A stretch of DNA of 64,000 nucleotides, from positions 57,231,478-57,295,477 of the forward strand of contig CM061918.1 in NCBI GenBank assembly GCA_031002005.1. The letters are read 5' to 3'. Shown one piece after another: positions 10,515 through 20,558 of the stretch. Source of the stretch: Vandiemenella viatica (taxonomy: Eukaryota > Arthropoda > Insecta > Orthoptera > Morabidae). The position numbers were made by a program, and so were the translations under genes. Each line of letters starts with the position of its first letter. Position 1 is the first letter of the stretch. The notes beneath the pieces are model-generated. The model did no database searches and was not told where the DNA came from. It worked only from the letters and a program-made list of their open reading frames with translations.

Positions 10515-11943
10515 CACAGACGGAAAAAAAAAATCCCAACACCAAGAAAGACTTGTGTTAGATAAACGAAATTTGGTAGGCGTGTTTATACATCTGAAAG
10601 ATGACATCGATTCAAATTTCGCGCTTCGCGCATAAGTGTGGCGCTAGTAGCGCTACTCAGAGCTTGCAAATCAGGTTTGCTTTAAATACGCGCTGTAAAG
10701 TTTGTGAACGTTATTTACCGCTGAGATTTGACATAGTGAGTTGATGTTAGCCAAGAATGCCTTTAAGAAGACGAAGAAGCCATTATCAACAGCTCACCGA
10801 GTTTGAACGAGGTCGTGTAATAGGGCTACGAGAAGGTGGATTTTCTTTTCGCGATATTGAAGAAAGACTTGGCCGGAATGTATCCACTGTGCATGATTGT
10901 TGGGTGCAGTGGTCAAGGGATGGTACTGCCTCAAGAAGACCGGGTTCCGGGAGGCCACGTGGCACTACTGAGAGGGAAGACCGCCGTATTCGGCGTACAG
11001 CTGTGGCGCATCGTACTGCGTCTGCGGCAGAAATTCGAGCTGCAGTTGGTACCACAGTGACACAACGAACTGTTAGAAATCGGTTACTTCAAGGACAGCT
11101 CCGAGCCAGGCGCCCTGTAGCGTGCATTCCACTGACTACAAGCCATCGCCGTTTGCGACTCCAGTGGTGTCAAGCCAGAGCTCATTGGAGGACGGAGTGG
11201 AGATCTGTTGTGTTTTCTGATGAAAGCAGGTTCTGCCTTGGTGCCAGTGATGGCCGAGTGTTGGTCAGAAGGAGGCCAGGGGAACGCCTGCAACCAAACT
11301 GTCTGCGGCCTAGACACACTGGACCTACACCTGGAGTCATGGTCTGGGGAGCAATTTCCTATGACAGCAGGAGCACTCTTGTGGTTATACCAAACACACT
11401 GACTGCAAATTTGTACGTCAGTCTGGTAATTCAACCTGTAGTGCTGCCATTCATGAACAGCATTCAAGGGGGAGTTTTTCAACAGGATAACGCTCGCCCT
11501 CATACCGCTGTTATCTCGCAACGTGCTCTACAGAGTGTCGACATGTTACCTTGGCCTGCGAGATCACCAGATCTGTCTCCAATTGAACACGTATGGGATA
11601 TCATTGGACGACAACTCCAGCATCATCCACAGCCAGCACTGACCGTCCCAGTATTGACAGCACAAGTACAACAAGCATGGAACTCCATACCACAAAGTGA
11701 CATTCGAAACCTGTATGACACAATGCATTCACGTTTGCAGGCTTGCATTCAAAATTCTGGAGGTTACACCGGCTATTAATTTAACAGTATTTCACATTTG
11801 AAATGCATTTTCTTGAGCTTAAATTAACCTGTGATCTTGAAAATTTAATCAATTAAACATGTTAACTTGACAAATGCATTGTCCAAATTTCATTACTCTA
11901 CAATAATTTTTTCTTGGTGTTGGGATTTTTTTTTTCCGTCTGT
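10515..11943 (+). mobile_element. Complete Tc1-like DNA transposon, copy 1 only
   Basis: The ends ACAGACGGAAAAAAAAAATC are near-perfect inverted repeats of at least 33 bases, differing at the outermost position. TA flanks both sides (10513-10514, 11944-11945). The empty site is preserved in copy 2 at 45923-45924, so the 1429-bp insertion is precise and later than the split of the two copies. It carries one uninterrupted transposase gene with about 240 bp of 5' and 165 bp of 3' non-coding sequence. Confidence 0.95.
10757..11779 (+). CDS. Tc1-like transposase, intact, D-x32-E spacing
   Basis: The 340-residue protein is full length for a Tc1-type transposase, which cuts the element out and inserts it at TA. 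Residues about 10-55 form a first helix-turn-helix (LTEFERGRVIGLREGG). A GSGRPRG hinge follows at 63-69, then a second helix-turn-helix at about 70-115. The catalytic residues are D155 (VFSDESRF), D244 (FQQDNARPHT) and E277 (SPIEHVWD), with 32 residues between the last two. The usual Tc1 value is 34. The GAIS block at 198-201 is present. The first ATG was chosen because it opens the conserved N-terminus and no upstream in-frame sequence resembles the family. There are no stops or frameshifts, so the enzyme could be active. The gene lies in the same orientation as the dead LINE it interrupts. Confidence 0.93.
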   Translation: MPLRRRRSHYQQLTEFERGRVIGLREGGFSFRDIEERLGRNVSTVHDCWVQWSRDGTASRRPGSGRPRGTTEREDRRIRRTAVAHRTASAAEIRAAVGTTVTQRTVRNRLLQGQLRARRPVACIPLTTSHRRLRLQWCQARAHWRTEWRSVVFSDESRFCLGASDGRVLVRRRPGERLQPNCLRPRHTGPTPGVMVWGAISYDSRSTLVVIPNTLTANLYVSLVIQPVVLPFMNSIQGGVFQQDNARPHTAVISQRALQSVDMLPWPARSPDLSPIEHVWDIIGRQLQHHPQPALTVPVLTAQVQQAWNSIPQSDIRNLYDTMHSRLQACIQNSGGYTGY

Positions 11944-11985
11944 TATCTTGGCATTACATTTGATAACAAGCTTAACTGGGCAGAT

Positions 11986-12671
11986 CACATTGGACAGGAC
12001 AGAAAAGGAGGAAGATGGGTGTTTGGGGAAATTGCCACCGGAGCATGCGCTCCACTGCAATTTAATTTCATTTAATTCAAATTTAATGATACTACGTTAC
12101 AAACATTAGCAAAATCCTAACAAAAGTTTCCGCTTGATACCGATGCCAAAACTTGTTCGAATTCGAGTAGAATATTTCAGATTTGTATTTAAACCCTCAA
12201 GTTTTTACGTAGCTTTAGTTATTTTCTTAATTTTTCTAAATTATCTTACGTTAAAATACACAGAAAACAAAAATCAAAATTTAATGATAGATGGAGGGAA
12301 CACATGAAATCAGATAGTGTTTAAGAGAAACGAAACTACTTACATATAATTTTTTCGCTTCTCTGGGATAATAAGTGCTACTCAAAAATAAATAAATAAC
12401 AGACGGTAAAAGCATCATTACTGCACACACCTAGATCCTGGCGGGCGTTGTATCGGCCAATGTCAGTGTACAAATAACGTAAGAACAATGTTTGACTGTC
12501 TCATCAAAGCCATGGAGTGGAGTATGCTTGACCCTATTTGCTCAAGTCACGTGGAATCTTTTACAGTAATACAACTTCCCTTCCATTAGAACACACATGT
12601 GTCAGTGTATAATAGAATCTAAAAATACAATTGACAACATTGTCTAAAGATCACATACACAACCAAAACAA
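11986..12671. other. LINE 3' tail and non-coding DNA, copy 1
   Basis: The first about 90 bases match a LINE tail also seen at 45974-46060 and, as a separate insertion, at 33736-33812. The rest is AT-rich and shared with copy 2. No gene is visible. Confidence 0.5.
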
Positions 12672-12950
12672 ATGCAGGAATTAGAGGGTGTGCAAAGAAA
12701 GATAGCTAAATTACCGCATCATTAATTTGTTAAAGGAGCTGGGTTGGGAGTAGCTGGAAGACAGGAAACGGGCTATAGATTTCTGGCAATAAATATGAGG
12801 TCTGGATGGTTTTTGGACGAAGTATGTGGAAGAGAAAAGGGAACCGCAAATGACTTCTTCATTTCAGGCAGAAGAGAGTGGTAAGATAAAGGATTCGAGG
12901 ATTGGAATAAGTTATCGAAGCCGTTGCTGAAAACTTTTACGTCAAACAGA
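12672..12950 (+). pseudogene. LINE ORF2 post-RT fragment, copy 1
   Basis: Translated fragments MQELEGVQRKIAK and LLKELGWE, then LED and DFW, match the region after the reverse transcriptase in jockey/CR1-type ORF2 proteins (V-Q-R-x-x-A-K-F-x-x-G-Y-Y-R, then L-K-E-L-G-W-E). Stop codons follow GWE. Copy 1 has lost bases coding for FACGYYR, which copy 2 still shows at 46687-46960. It is probably another piece of the same LINE family as at 9916. Confidence 0.6.
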
Positions 12951-13446
12951 AGAAGAATTTAGAGCGAAAATTCATTCATGACAAAGGTAGGTAAATAGTA
13001 AATTGCCAAAGTAGCCCAAAATCCATCACTGTTGATGATAATAATAGTTAAACCATTTGGCTTGTTCGAGTGGAGCCTTCACTAGTAGGAAGCTGTCGGA
13101 GTTTATTCCATGTGTAACCTTGTATCCTGACCTTGCTTGCCTTGAACATCTTCCTGCCCCTAGCAATGTGTCTAGACGTCTCCAAGGTCTAAACTACACC
13201 GCCATATAGCATCACATAACCTCCTCACACTGATTAATGTTCCTTTAACATTCTGACCTACGGGAACAAATGATTTTCAGTGAAGGACAAAGTTCGATAT
13301 TTCGATTATCCTACAGTCCCGATAAATACGAAATACCACAAGATTTGGATTTATCATGAAATAAATCAAATTAGGGCAGAAATCATTTACATTTCTGCTA
13401 CACGTGAACAAGTACTAACCTACAATTTAGAAACCACTATATTTTT
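12951..13446. other. Non-coding DNA, copy 1
   Basis: Sequence shared with copy 2 (46961-47457). It contains a 65-codon open frame from 13280 that also appears at 47290, but it has no domain and ends in the adjoining SINE. I do not call a gene. Confidence 0.4.
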
Positions 13447-13745
13447 TGGCCCCCCCCGTTGGCTCAGTTGGTTGTGACACCGTGATGGTGTACTGTTCTG
13501 ACATGGGGAAAGCTGGTTGGAGTCCTGGTGATGGAAGAAATTTGCATCATAAAGACTTGGCCGGCAGGATAGCACAATTTGTAATCACTTAATAGTGCAT
13601 CCTAGTCATGTGTGATAGTGATTCATCCGTCGGATGGGGAACTTAAGCTTGGCGGCCTGAATGGGCTGGCACCGGGTTTCACTGTCTCCCCTCTTTAATA
13701 TCTCATTCACCACACAAGCAACTGTCTACATTGAATACACACACT
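13447..13745 (+). mobile_element. tRNA-derived SINE (family A), copy 1
   Basis: The A box is in TGGCTCAGTTGGTTGTGAC, and a B-box-like GGTTGGAGTCC lies about 50 bases later. The body contains TCGGATGGGGAACTTAAGC, GGCACCGGGTTTCAC and a CTCCCCTCTTT tail. The homologous copy is at 47458. It is non-coding and mobilised by LINE enzymes. Confidence 0.75.
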
Positions 13746-14062
13746 ATCACAGTCATCCACACTTCTGATGTATACATCTATTGTATGGAAAACAAATTTA
13801 TAGTATTGTATAGTATGAACATTATGATGTCTTCCACTGCGACGAATCCAGTGGTGGGAATATCCTTACTGGTGTTTCAGTTGTTTTAACTACTGAGGAA
13901 AACATACATAATTTCCGCAATACTTACTCCGTCTCATTTTCATAAAGAGAGGTCTGGACATCTAGTTGCGAGTGTCAACAGGTAATGAAAATAAATGACA
14001 AACATAGTCGGCTTATTTAGTTCACAGAAAAATTAATGTTTTGTTTTGTCATAAGGTTCAGG

Positions 14063-14430
14063 AAGAATTGTTGTTGAAGTCATAAAATGTAAATATGTTG
14101 GCGTGTCATTTGATAATAAACTAAGCTGGACAGTACAGACTTGGCAAGTGGTAGGGAGAGGTTTCAAAAAGTATGGCTGGGAAGAGTGATGATAGGATTT
14201 ATTAAGGAAGCAATAGAATTGGGATAAAAAGCTTGATCAGACAGTAGCTTGAGTATGGGGAGATGTAAGGGACCTACATCATGGCCATTGAATTTGTAGA
14301 AGCTCCAAACAAACTTTGATTTTTATGTGGATACTACCGTAGACCACAATCAGTGAGTGATATAAAGAAGATGGACTGGAAATCATTTGAACATAGGTGA
14401 GCGTGAAAAGAATACTGGGATAGTATAAAG
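14063..14430 (+). pseudogene. LINE ORF2 fragment with FDNKLSW motif, copy 1
   Basis: The translation gives EVIKCKYVGVSFDNKLSW, related to CKYLGITFDNKLNW of the LINE at 9916, then a decayed segment in shifting frames including LSMGRCKGPTSWP. It is a second, more degraded copy of the same ORF2 region. Copy 2 keeps a parallel version at 48157. Confidence 0.55.
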
Positions 14431-14702
14431 CATGCATTGGCGATGAAGCCTGGATTGATATTGGTAGGACATTTAGATGTGTTAATTAGTGGGAATGAGA
14501 CAATCGTAACCATTAACTACTACTTGATTTCAGATACAAGGGAGTGGATAAGTTTTAATTTGTAGGTAATACAGGCAGATATTCGAACAAACTATCCTGA
14601 AATAGGGAAAGAATTGAAAGCGAATATTCGTGTACTCAGAAACTGATGCGTAGAGATATTTCGATTATGTCATGCTCCAATGCAGTCAATTAAATAATAA
14701 CA

Positions 14703-14954
14703 TCATCTGTGGCGGCGCGCATGTTGCAGACAGTATCTCTGGTGGTCCGCTAACACACAGTATCTCTGGCCGGCCGTGACCTCGCCTGACGCAACAGGTT
14801 TCGCACCGTTACTCTCTGTCTTCCTGGTGTCCACTTGCCAGCCAGATGCCGCTAGACTTTTTCGTCTGGATTGTCTTCGAACGTTGCGAGAAATGCCATG
14901 GCCTGCGTACCTGGTCCGGTAATTACTAATGCATAAAACACGCATATCCACCAT
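14703..14954 (-). CDS. Unidentified small basic reading frame, conserved in both copies
   Basis: An 83-codon frame begins ATGGTGGATATG and is relatively GC-rich. It is rich in Arg (NVRRQSRRKSL) and contains a duplicated phrase, QRYCVLADHQRYCLQH. Copy 2 (48763-49047) keeps the frame without indels. The differences I see cluster near the N-terminus (RVLCISNYRTR against RIFCISHYRAR), and the stop is lost so that 11 codons are added. I recognise no family. It could be a chance frame inside an unrecognised repeat. Frame maintenance at about 97% identity is weak evidence for selection. Confidence 0.2.
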   Translation of the reverse strand: MVDMRVLCISNYRTRYAGHGISRNVRRQSRRKSLAASGWQVDTRKTESNGAKPVASGEVTAGQRYCVLADHQRYCLQHARRHR

Positions 14955-16956
14955 CTTAAACGTGTCTGCAGATTGTTCCTCTAATTTGTTGGAACGTAAT
15001 GCAAGATTATTGTCGTTAATTGAGACAGAGCTAATGACATGGTGGAAATTTTGCTACATACCACAAGAATATTTAGTTTCGCCGTTTAAGTAAATTCTTC
15101 ACCACCTTTTTCATAACTCAATCACTTTCCTACAGTGAAAACTGACCAACTTCTTTTTATACTAAATCAAATGCTGATGGTCATTTCTTTCCATATACTA
15201 TTTCCAAATGTTCTCGAACTTTCCATCCAAGCCAATGTGTGTCTTACACAAAATCCACATTATTTAGCCCGTCTCCTTCCTACCAGTGACCTGCAACCCA
15301 GCCCCTTTACCATTTCAGTCATTGTGTTCTACAGCCGGATCAAGCTTCTCTGTTAAACACTATTCGATACTATTGTGGCTGATCTTACGATTGGAGATCC
15401 AAACAAACATCAATGAACGTAAATTCTGAGCCGAAATAAAATTGTGTAATTTTAGTGACCACCGTAAATCCATCAATTTCAATACATACAACATTGAACA
15501 ATAACTATTGTTAGATCATGAATGCCTACTTAAAAACCTTATTTTTCGATTAGGTTCAGTTTTTGGCGTAACGAAATACAACGCAAAATGATCAAGGTTC
15601 GGAATATAACAAATCGCAAGTAGTATGAAGAAGCTGATAATTCCGAACTGGAACAAGTGAAGCCAGCAGATAATCTAGTAGGGGAATTAATAAGCACTAA
15701 AGAACCTATATGAGGTCTGGTTATTATGAAGATGTGTGGCTAATGAGAGCTTAGCTTTTAGACAGCGACAGTGAAAATATTTAAATGGTAAATTATTAAA
15801 TGTAATTCGAGGAAAAAGTTTTCATTTTATTCCTGCGGCATTCTTCGTCCGTCAATAAAAACAGTGTATTTCTTCAATAGTGAGCTTTATTTGTTTTTCA
15901 GAAGGCTGCTGTTACTGTCCAAAACCGATGGTAAATTGATCGAGTCAGAAATAAATGTTGTTTGCAGGAACTGGTCATCATTTTTACAAAACAAGAAAGC
16001 CGTTAATATTAATTAAAATCTTCACGCGACGAGAGGTACGAGAGGAACCCGCCATTTCACTTTCGACTCGGTAGTGTGGTCATGCGTGTCACAGCGCCGT
16101 CATACGGGAACAGAAATGTCTCCCCTTCATATCCCGGGTCTGACGCACGGACCGTCCTCATTAAGGACTGCTCGCGGTTTTGAGCCCTTCAATTAACACA
16201 GGCGGCTCAAGGTCAGTATGCTCTATCTCCATTTTACCATTCGCCTAACTAGACAGAGCGTTCAGCTCGGAGAAGTAGAAATGGAAGGGGTGGTGAGGTG
16301 AAGAGCGGGGCCAGAACATAACCTTGAGTCGCCAGTTCGGAGCGAACAGGGTATAGGCTAATGATGGGTTGATACCCAATATCCGCTCTGAAACATACAC
16401 ATCTAACAAAAATAGATGTATATTCACCACACAGACTACACGATTGGTGGAATGATTGCGACACCTAAATTCTACCAGTTGTACAGCGTCCATGACATGA
16501 GCAAAAGGCACAGGCATTTTGAACTCTTTTCATTGGGTGGTGTTTCCTCGATATCTCCCAAGGAAAAAGAAACCACGAAAGTTTTCCAAATATTTCGTCA
16601 CAGTCGCATTAAAGTTACTAAGAACTAATGTACTAAACAATTAAAAATTTCTAAGTTACGAGATTTTAACAGTGGGACAGACGATTAAGCGAATGTACAA
16701 GGGTTCCATCCTTCATTCGAACTCGGTATCAACCAGTTGGAGGACAGTAAAATGTGCACTCACGATGTACATCAGTAGTATCATAACTTGACGAACTTCT
16801 CCAACTGCGTTAAGACATATGACCAAAGTTACAGTAACAAATCAATAAACGCCATTGGTGGACAGAAATATTATTTCCTATAATAAATAATAATCATACG
16901 GAAATATACTATGTTGTCAAATGTTATAAAGTTCGTAAATGATATACTACACAGAG
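14955..16956. other. Non-coding DNA, copy 1
   Basis: AT-rich sequence collinear with copy 2 (49048-50300 and 51736-52482). Open frames are short and lack motifs. Around 16245-16400 two overlapping minus frames are repeated at 51687-52050 but look like antisense translation of repeat DNA. No gene is supported. Confidence 0.4.
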
Positions 16957-17200
16957 CGGCCTGGTGTCTCAATGGTTAAGGCGTCCGACTGGAGATCGAA
17001 CGATCTCCGGTTCGAATTCCTGTCTCAGTGGATATATTTACAGGCCTCAACCCGACCTTCATATCTGGCAGGGCTTGCTTTATAATATGGAGTACGCCAG
17101 AATGCTTCCGTGGTTCGGATTCCACGTTAAACTTTAGGTCTCTTATACCCGGTAGGATTACCGGGTTAGACTAGGCGGCTACGACAGGGGCGTATTGTGT
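16957..17200 (+). mobile_element. tRNA-derived SINE (family B), second copy-1 member
   Basis: The head is clearly tRNA-like. GTGTCTCAATGGTTAAGGCG fits the A box and CCGGTTCGAATTCC is an almost perfect B box. The body (AACCCGACCTTCATA, TTCGGATTCCACGTTAAAC, GGATTACCGGGTTAG) matches the SINE at 5106. The anticodon stem is imperfect, so it is not a working tRNA gene. The copy-2 version at 52483 has lost the A-box half. Confidence 0.8.
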
Positions 17201-18836
17201 ATCTAATGACTAAATGTCACCACGCGAAGTTACTTGTTTATATACTGCGCAAACGATTTTTTGCTTAAGGCCTAACGCCTTTTTGACTTCAACATCGTTA
17301 TAGGTGAAAGCGGATTCAGGACAAGGAGTGAGAAGAACTTGGCCTTCGAAGAAACTATCCCGCCATTTGTGATTTGACACGACTGATTTCTGGAAGCCAC
17401 TGAAATTGTCAATAAAAAAAGAGAAAAATAATTTACTACTTGGGATTATTATTGATTATAAATTTTTGTGGTTTGAATTATTGTGTGATGGGATAACTTC
17501 CATTTTTAAATTAAAAAATAAAATTTTCAGGTTTCACAATTCAACATTTATTTCCCTTGTCATATGCAAAATTACTTTTCAAAACAAAACACAAATCTTA
17601 TCAAATTCTGAGAAAAAAAATACAAAATGCGAATAATAGAAAGTCGGGCGCCACTCAGCTATGCTCAGATTTACTGTAGTAAAACAAAGGGCAGAGCCAC
17701 TGAGAAAAGTTCTTATCTCCACAGGGTGACCTGCCAAAGCGTGTTCAGTTCGATCTAAATTGCAACAATGCAATCGAAATATTACACGTCATATATTACC
17801 GTTTGATGTGACGGTTATCACTTCACTGCTGCTAGCGTGATGTTTCCAATGATCCACGATGACACCTCACACCGTAGAACGAACAGATCGCTGCAATATT
17901 AAGATGCGACGTAGAAATACAGACACGAACAAATCACTTCAAGCCGTCAACGGTTTTCGTTGATACCGCGACGCACTATACGAGCCGGCACCACAGACAA
18001 GAAACTCTGGCATCCTGGAGTTGTGGCCAACAGACTCACTACGGCCACAAGTACTCTACAGTACTTATATCACTTGGAGAAGGCACCAATGCCTCACAGG
18101 CACCTGGGCGTCAACCTCCTGCCGTTCCAGCCACTGCTGGACTCCATTCTCTTCTCTCCAGGTCCCACCGAAACCAGAAAACACAGAGAAAGAAAAAATG
18201 TCAGTGGCTTCAGTTATTTGGAGCCTGGTCCTTCCTTATCTGTGTATCCAAATTGCTTCCAGGCTCATTTCCTCCAATCGTTTCTTATAAGCGCTAAAAC
18301 TTGGCTTCTCTCGCCTACTGCACACTTTCTAAAGTCACTGACCCTACTCCGAACACTTGCGACCACAGCCAACCTCCGCGCTGTTATGCTTTTAGCATGG
18401 ACGACACTGAATGAATGGGAAGGTCGGGTTGACCACTGTCGAAATTATTTATGGTAGGCTTCACATGAACAGGAAAGACGGGCTTGAATGTGCCAGTCAA
18501 CCAGACGAAGATTTCTGCACACGCGTTGCATTTACTTTTACTTAAACCAAATGTAGTGAGTCGATAATTTTGCTCAGTACACCAAGGATATATGAAATCT
18601 GGATTGCCGTAACGAACCCGCATCCTGACGAATTTCGCTTCGAAACATTGGTAAAACAAACACTTACTTTGGCGCACTCAGTAAAGGGACTTTACTCAGC
18701 CCTGATTTTGTTCCCGGTACCCCTGTCCATTTCTCATAACACAGTGCGGAGAGTTCCATTCAGATCTGGTGACGGGATACGTAAGAGCTACGGTATAATC
18801 TGGTTGTCAACCTAGGCCGACTGATTGCTGATCAAT
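17201..18836. other. Non-coding DNA, copy 1
   Basis: About 17450-18080 is not matched in copy 2, which carries a different block there (about 52904-53915). From 18085 the copies align again. The 165-codon frame at 17960-18457 does not survive in copy 2, so I do not call it a gene. Confidence 0.4.
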
Positions 18837-19044
18837 AGGGTTCGGACCTTTAAGACCAAAAAAAAAAAAATAGAGAAATATGCAAGCAAATATGACCTTA
18901 AAAAGGTGTAATATGACCTAAAAGTGACAAAATATGATCAAAGATTTAAATCTACTATACATCAATACATGCTCAATTTTATACATCATTTATTTTATTT
19001 TATCTAATAGTGTCGCTTACATATGGACAGCATAATTTGCTTCC

Positions 19045-19101
19045 TTTTTTTTTTTTTTATCTGCTTAACGTCTCTCTAACAGCGAGGTCTTTAGAGACGG
19101 A
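19045..19101 (-). mobile_element. Very short 5'-truncated SINE insertion, copy 1 only
   Basis: A 57-bp insert is flanked by an 11-bp direct repeat AATTTGCTTCC (19034-19044, 19102-19112). Read on the minus strand, it is the last about 40 bases of the CCGAGCGTGG SINE family followed by poly(A), seen here as poly(T). The copy 2 site near 54890 is empty. Confidence 0.85.
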
Positions 19102-19434
19102 AATTTGCTTCCGTGCACTCGCTGCTCCAGTGGAAAATTAAATTTGAAGTCGCTTTGTTGAAGTCACTTTAATTTCACATAATTTACAGAAAATAACTCT
19201 TTCGTCTGTACTAAAATACTCCTCTCAAAATTCCTCTACGTAGCATCGCAATTTCAGATTTTTTTTTTTTTTTTTTTTTCCTCCCCTAGCATGGCGGTAA
19301 TTACTGATCCACTGAAGATTTAAAACTGACTGAGGATTATTTTCAAAAATATTGGAGACAATGAGACATTGATTGCCGCAACTTGACACAGGCATGCTAC
19401 ACATGCATTGTCGAGAAAAAAAGGGGGGCAGAAC

Positions 19435-19620
19435 ATTACCGTTTAGGGAGTGACAATACAACAGGTTCGAATCCCCGTCCGGGCATCCAGATTTGGGTTT
19501 TCCATGGTTTCCCAAATCACTCCAGGCAAATGCCGAGATGCTTCCTTCAAAAGGCAACGGCCGAATTCCTTCCCATTCCTTGCCCCCCATCCTTCCCCGT
19601 CTCTAAAGACAAAAAAAAAG
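19435..19620 (+). mobile_element. SINE (family C) fragment, copy 1
   Basis: It contains GGTTCGAATCCCCGTCC (B box) and CCAGATTTGGGTTTTCCATG, then GCCGAATTCCTTCCC and a CTAAAGAC-poly(A) end. The A-box half is missing. Copy 2 (about 55215-55335) is shortened further. Confidence 0.75.
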
Positions 19621-19972
19621 GGCCACCAATATAACTTTAATTACTGACCGGTGAATTCTGACCAATCCAGTGACAGTTAGTTTCTTGTAGTAGGAGTACA
19701 GTTCTGCGAGTTATTATCTTAATTTCTTCTCATCTGTAACTTATAGAGAATTTCCTGTTTTATTAAAATTACCAGATTCTTCTTCAAAATATGACCATAG
19801 ATATTATCGTTATATGACCAAAACTAAGAAAATGACCTGAATATGCATTTAAAAGCTATATAAAATACATTAAAATACAGTAAAAAAAACTTTCAATCAA
19901 TGTTTAATTCAGCATTTCAGCTTAAAAAGAATACAGGAAAAAAATATGACTTGTCCTAAAGATCCGATCCCT

Positions 19973-20558
19973 ACTGATCACTGTAGGTCGTTTGGGTGCA
20001 GATCAGCTCCTCCCACGGTACGGTTGAGACCCAAGGACGTGAATCAGAATACGAGGTCGCAACTTGCATAACGTCCACGACCCAACCCACAAACCGCCTC
20101 CAGCGACGTTCTACTCTATCCATACGGTTCCAGCAATCCTACAACCCAATCATAACACGAGGACAAAGGGAAACGCAGTTCGAAACAACTGCTGGAGGGA
20201 ACCGTGTGAAATAGGTCATTGCTTCACAAATGGAATGACTATCACATCAATAAATAACACTGTGCAAAACTAGGCGTACTCAAACAACTAACGAACACAT
20301 AGCACAGCAAATCATTCTGTTCAAAAGTTGCACATGAAGGCACTAGTTTTGTTTCACAGCAAGTCAAAAATTATCCGCAACTTAAGAAATACAAAATGTT
20401 TACGATTACGTATGTTGATGTCTTGCAATCATAAATTGGGTTGCTTGATAGAACTTTTTACCCGCCAGTTGATATGGCCAAAATGGCATGTCTTTTCAAA
20501 CCATATTTTTTTCTAGGTGTGTAAATATACTTCTGTGCAAACCTCACACGCACCACAG
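19973..20558. other. Non-coding DNA, copy 1
   Basis: Unrecognised sequence shared with copy 2 (55923-56511). The 69-codon frame at 20064 is conserved only as duplicated DNA. No gene is supported. Confidence 0.4.

Larger units (their letters stand above)
9916..11985 (+). pseudogene. Non-LTR retrotransposon reverse transcriptase fragment, interrupted by a Tc1 element
   Basis: The frame reads FSSRQHGFRQG...LVGYMQD, LDLSKAF (motif A with the first catalytic Asp), PQGSVMGPLLF (motif B), RLFADDIMLY (the F/YADD active site), and CKY at 10514. The Tc1 insertion follows, and the protein resumes at 11946 with LGITFDNKLNWADHIG. These are jockey/CR1-like RT blocks. Endonuclease, ORF1 and the end of ORF2 are missing. 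Motif B has GEPQG where copy 2 keeps GVPQG, and motif A has FVRVSH against FDRVSH in copy 2, so copy 1 has lost conserved residues. A 3' tail-like segment (TTGCCACCGGAGCATGC) follows at about 12030. The element is dead. Confidence 0.85.
18837..19972 (+). mobile_element. 'TATGACC' family element, plus orientation, copy 1
   Basis: The ends AGGGTTCGGACCTTTA and (reversed) AGGGATCGGATCTTTA are imperfect inverted repeats, extended outward by TGATCA on both sides. Subterminal ATATGACC motifs recur several times near each end, as in many DNA transposons. There is no transposase. It contains a truncated SINE (19045) and a longer SINE fragment (19435). An inverted relative lies at 25802-27491. Confidence 0.6.

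Noticed and set aside
11084..11521. 145-codon minus frame inside the Tc1 element
   Set aside because: Antisense shadow of an intact transposase gene.
13280..13477. 65-codon frame conserved at 47290
   Set aside because: It runs into the SINE and the conservation equals that of nearby non-coding DNA.
17960..18457. 165-codon plus frame
   Set aside because: Copy 2 shows a frame break within the shared part and unrelated sequence upstream. No domain is visible.
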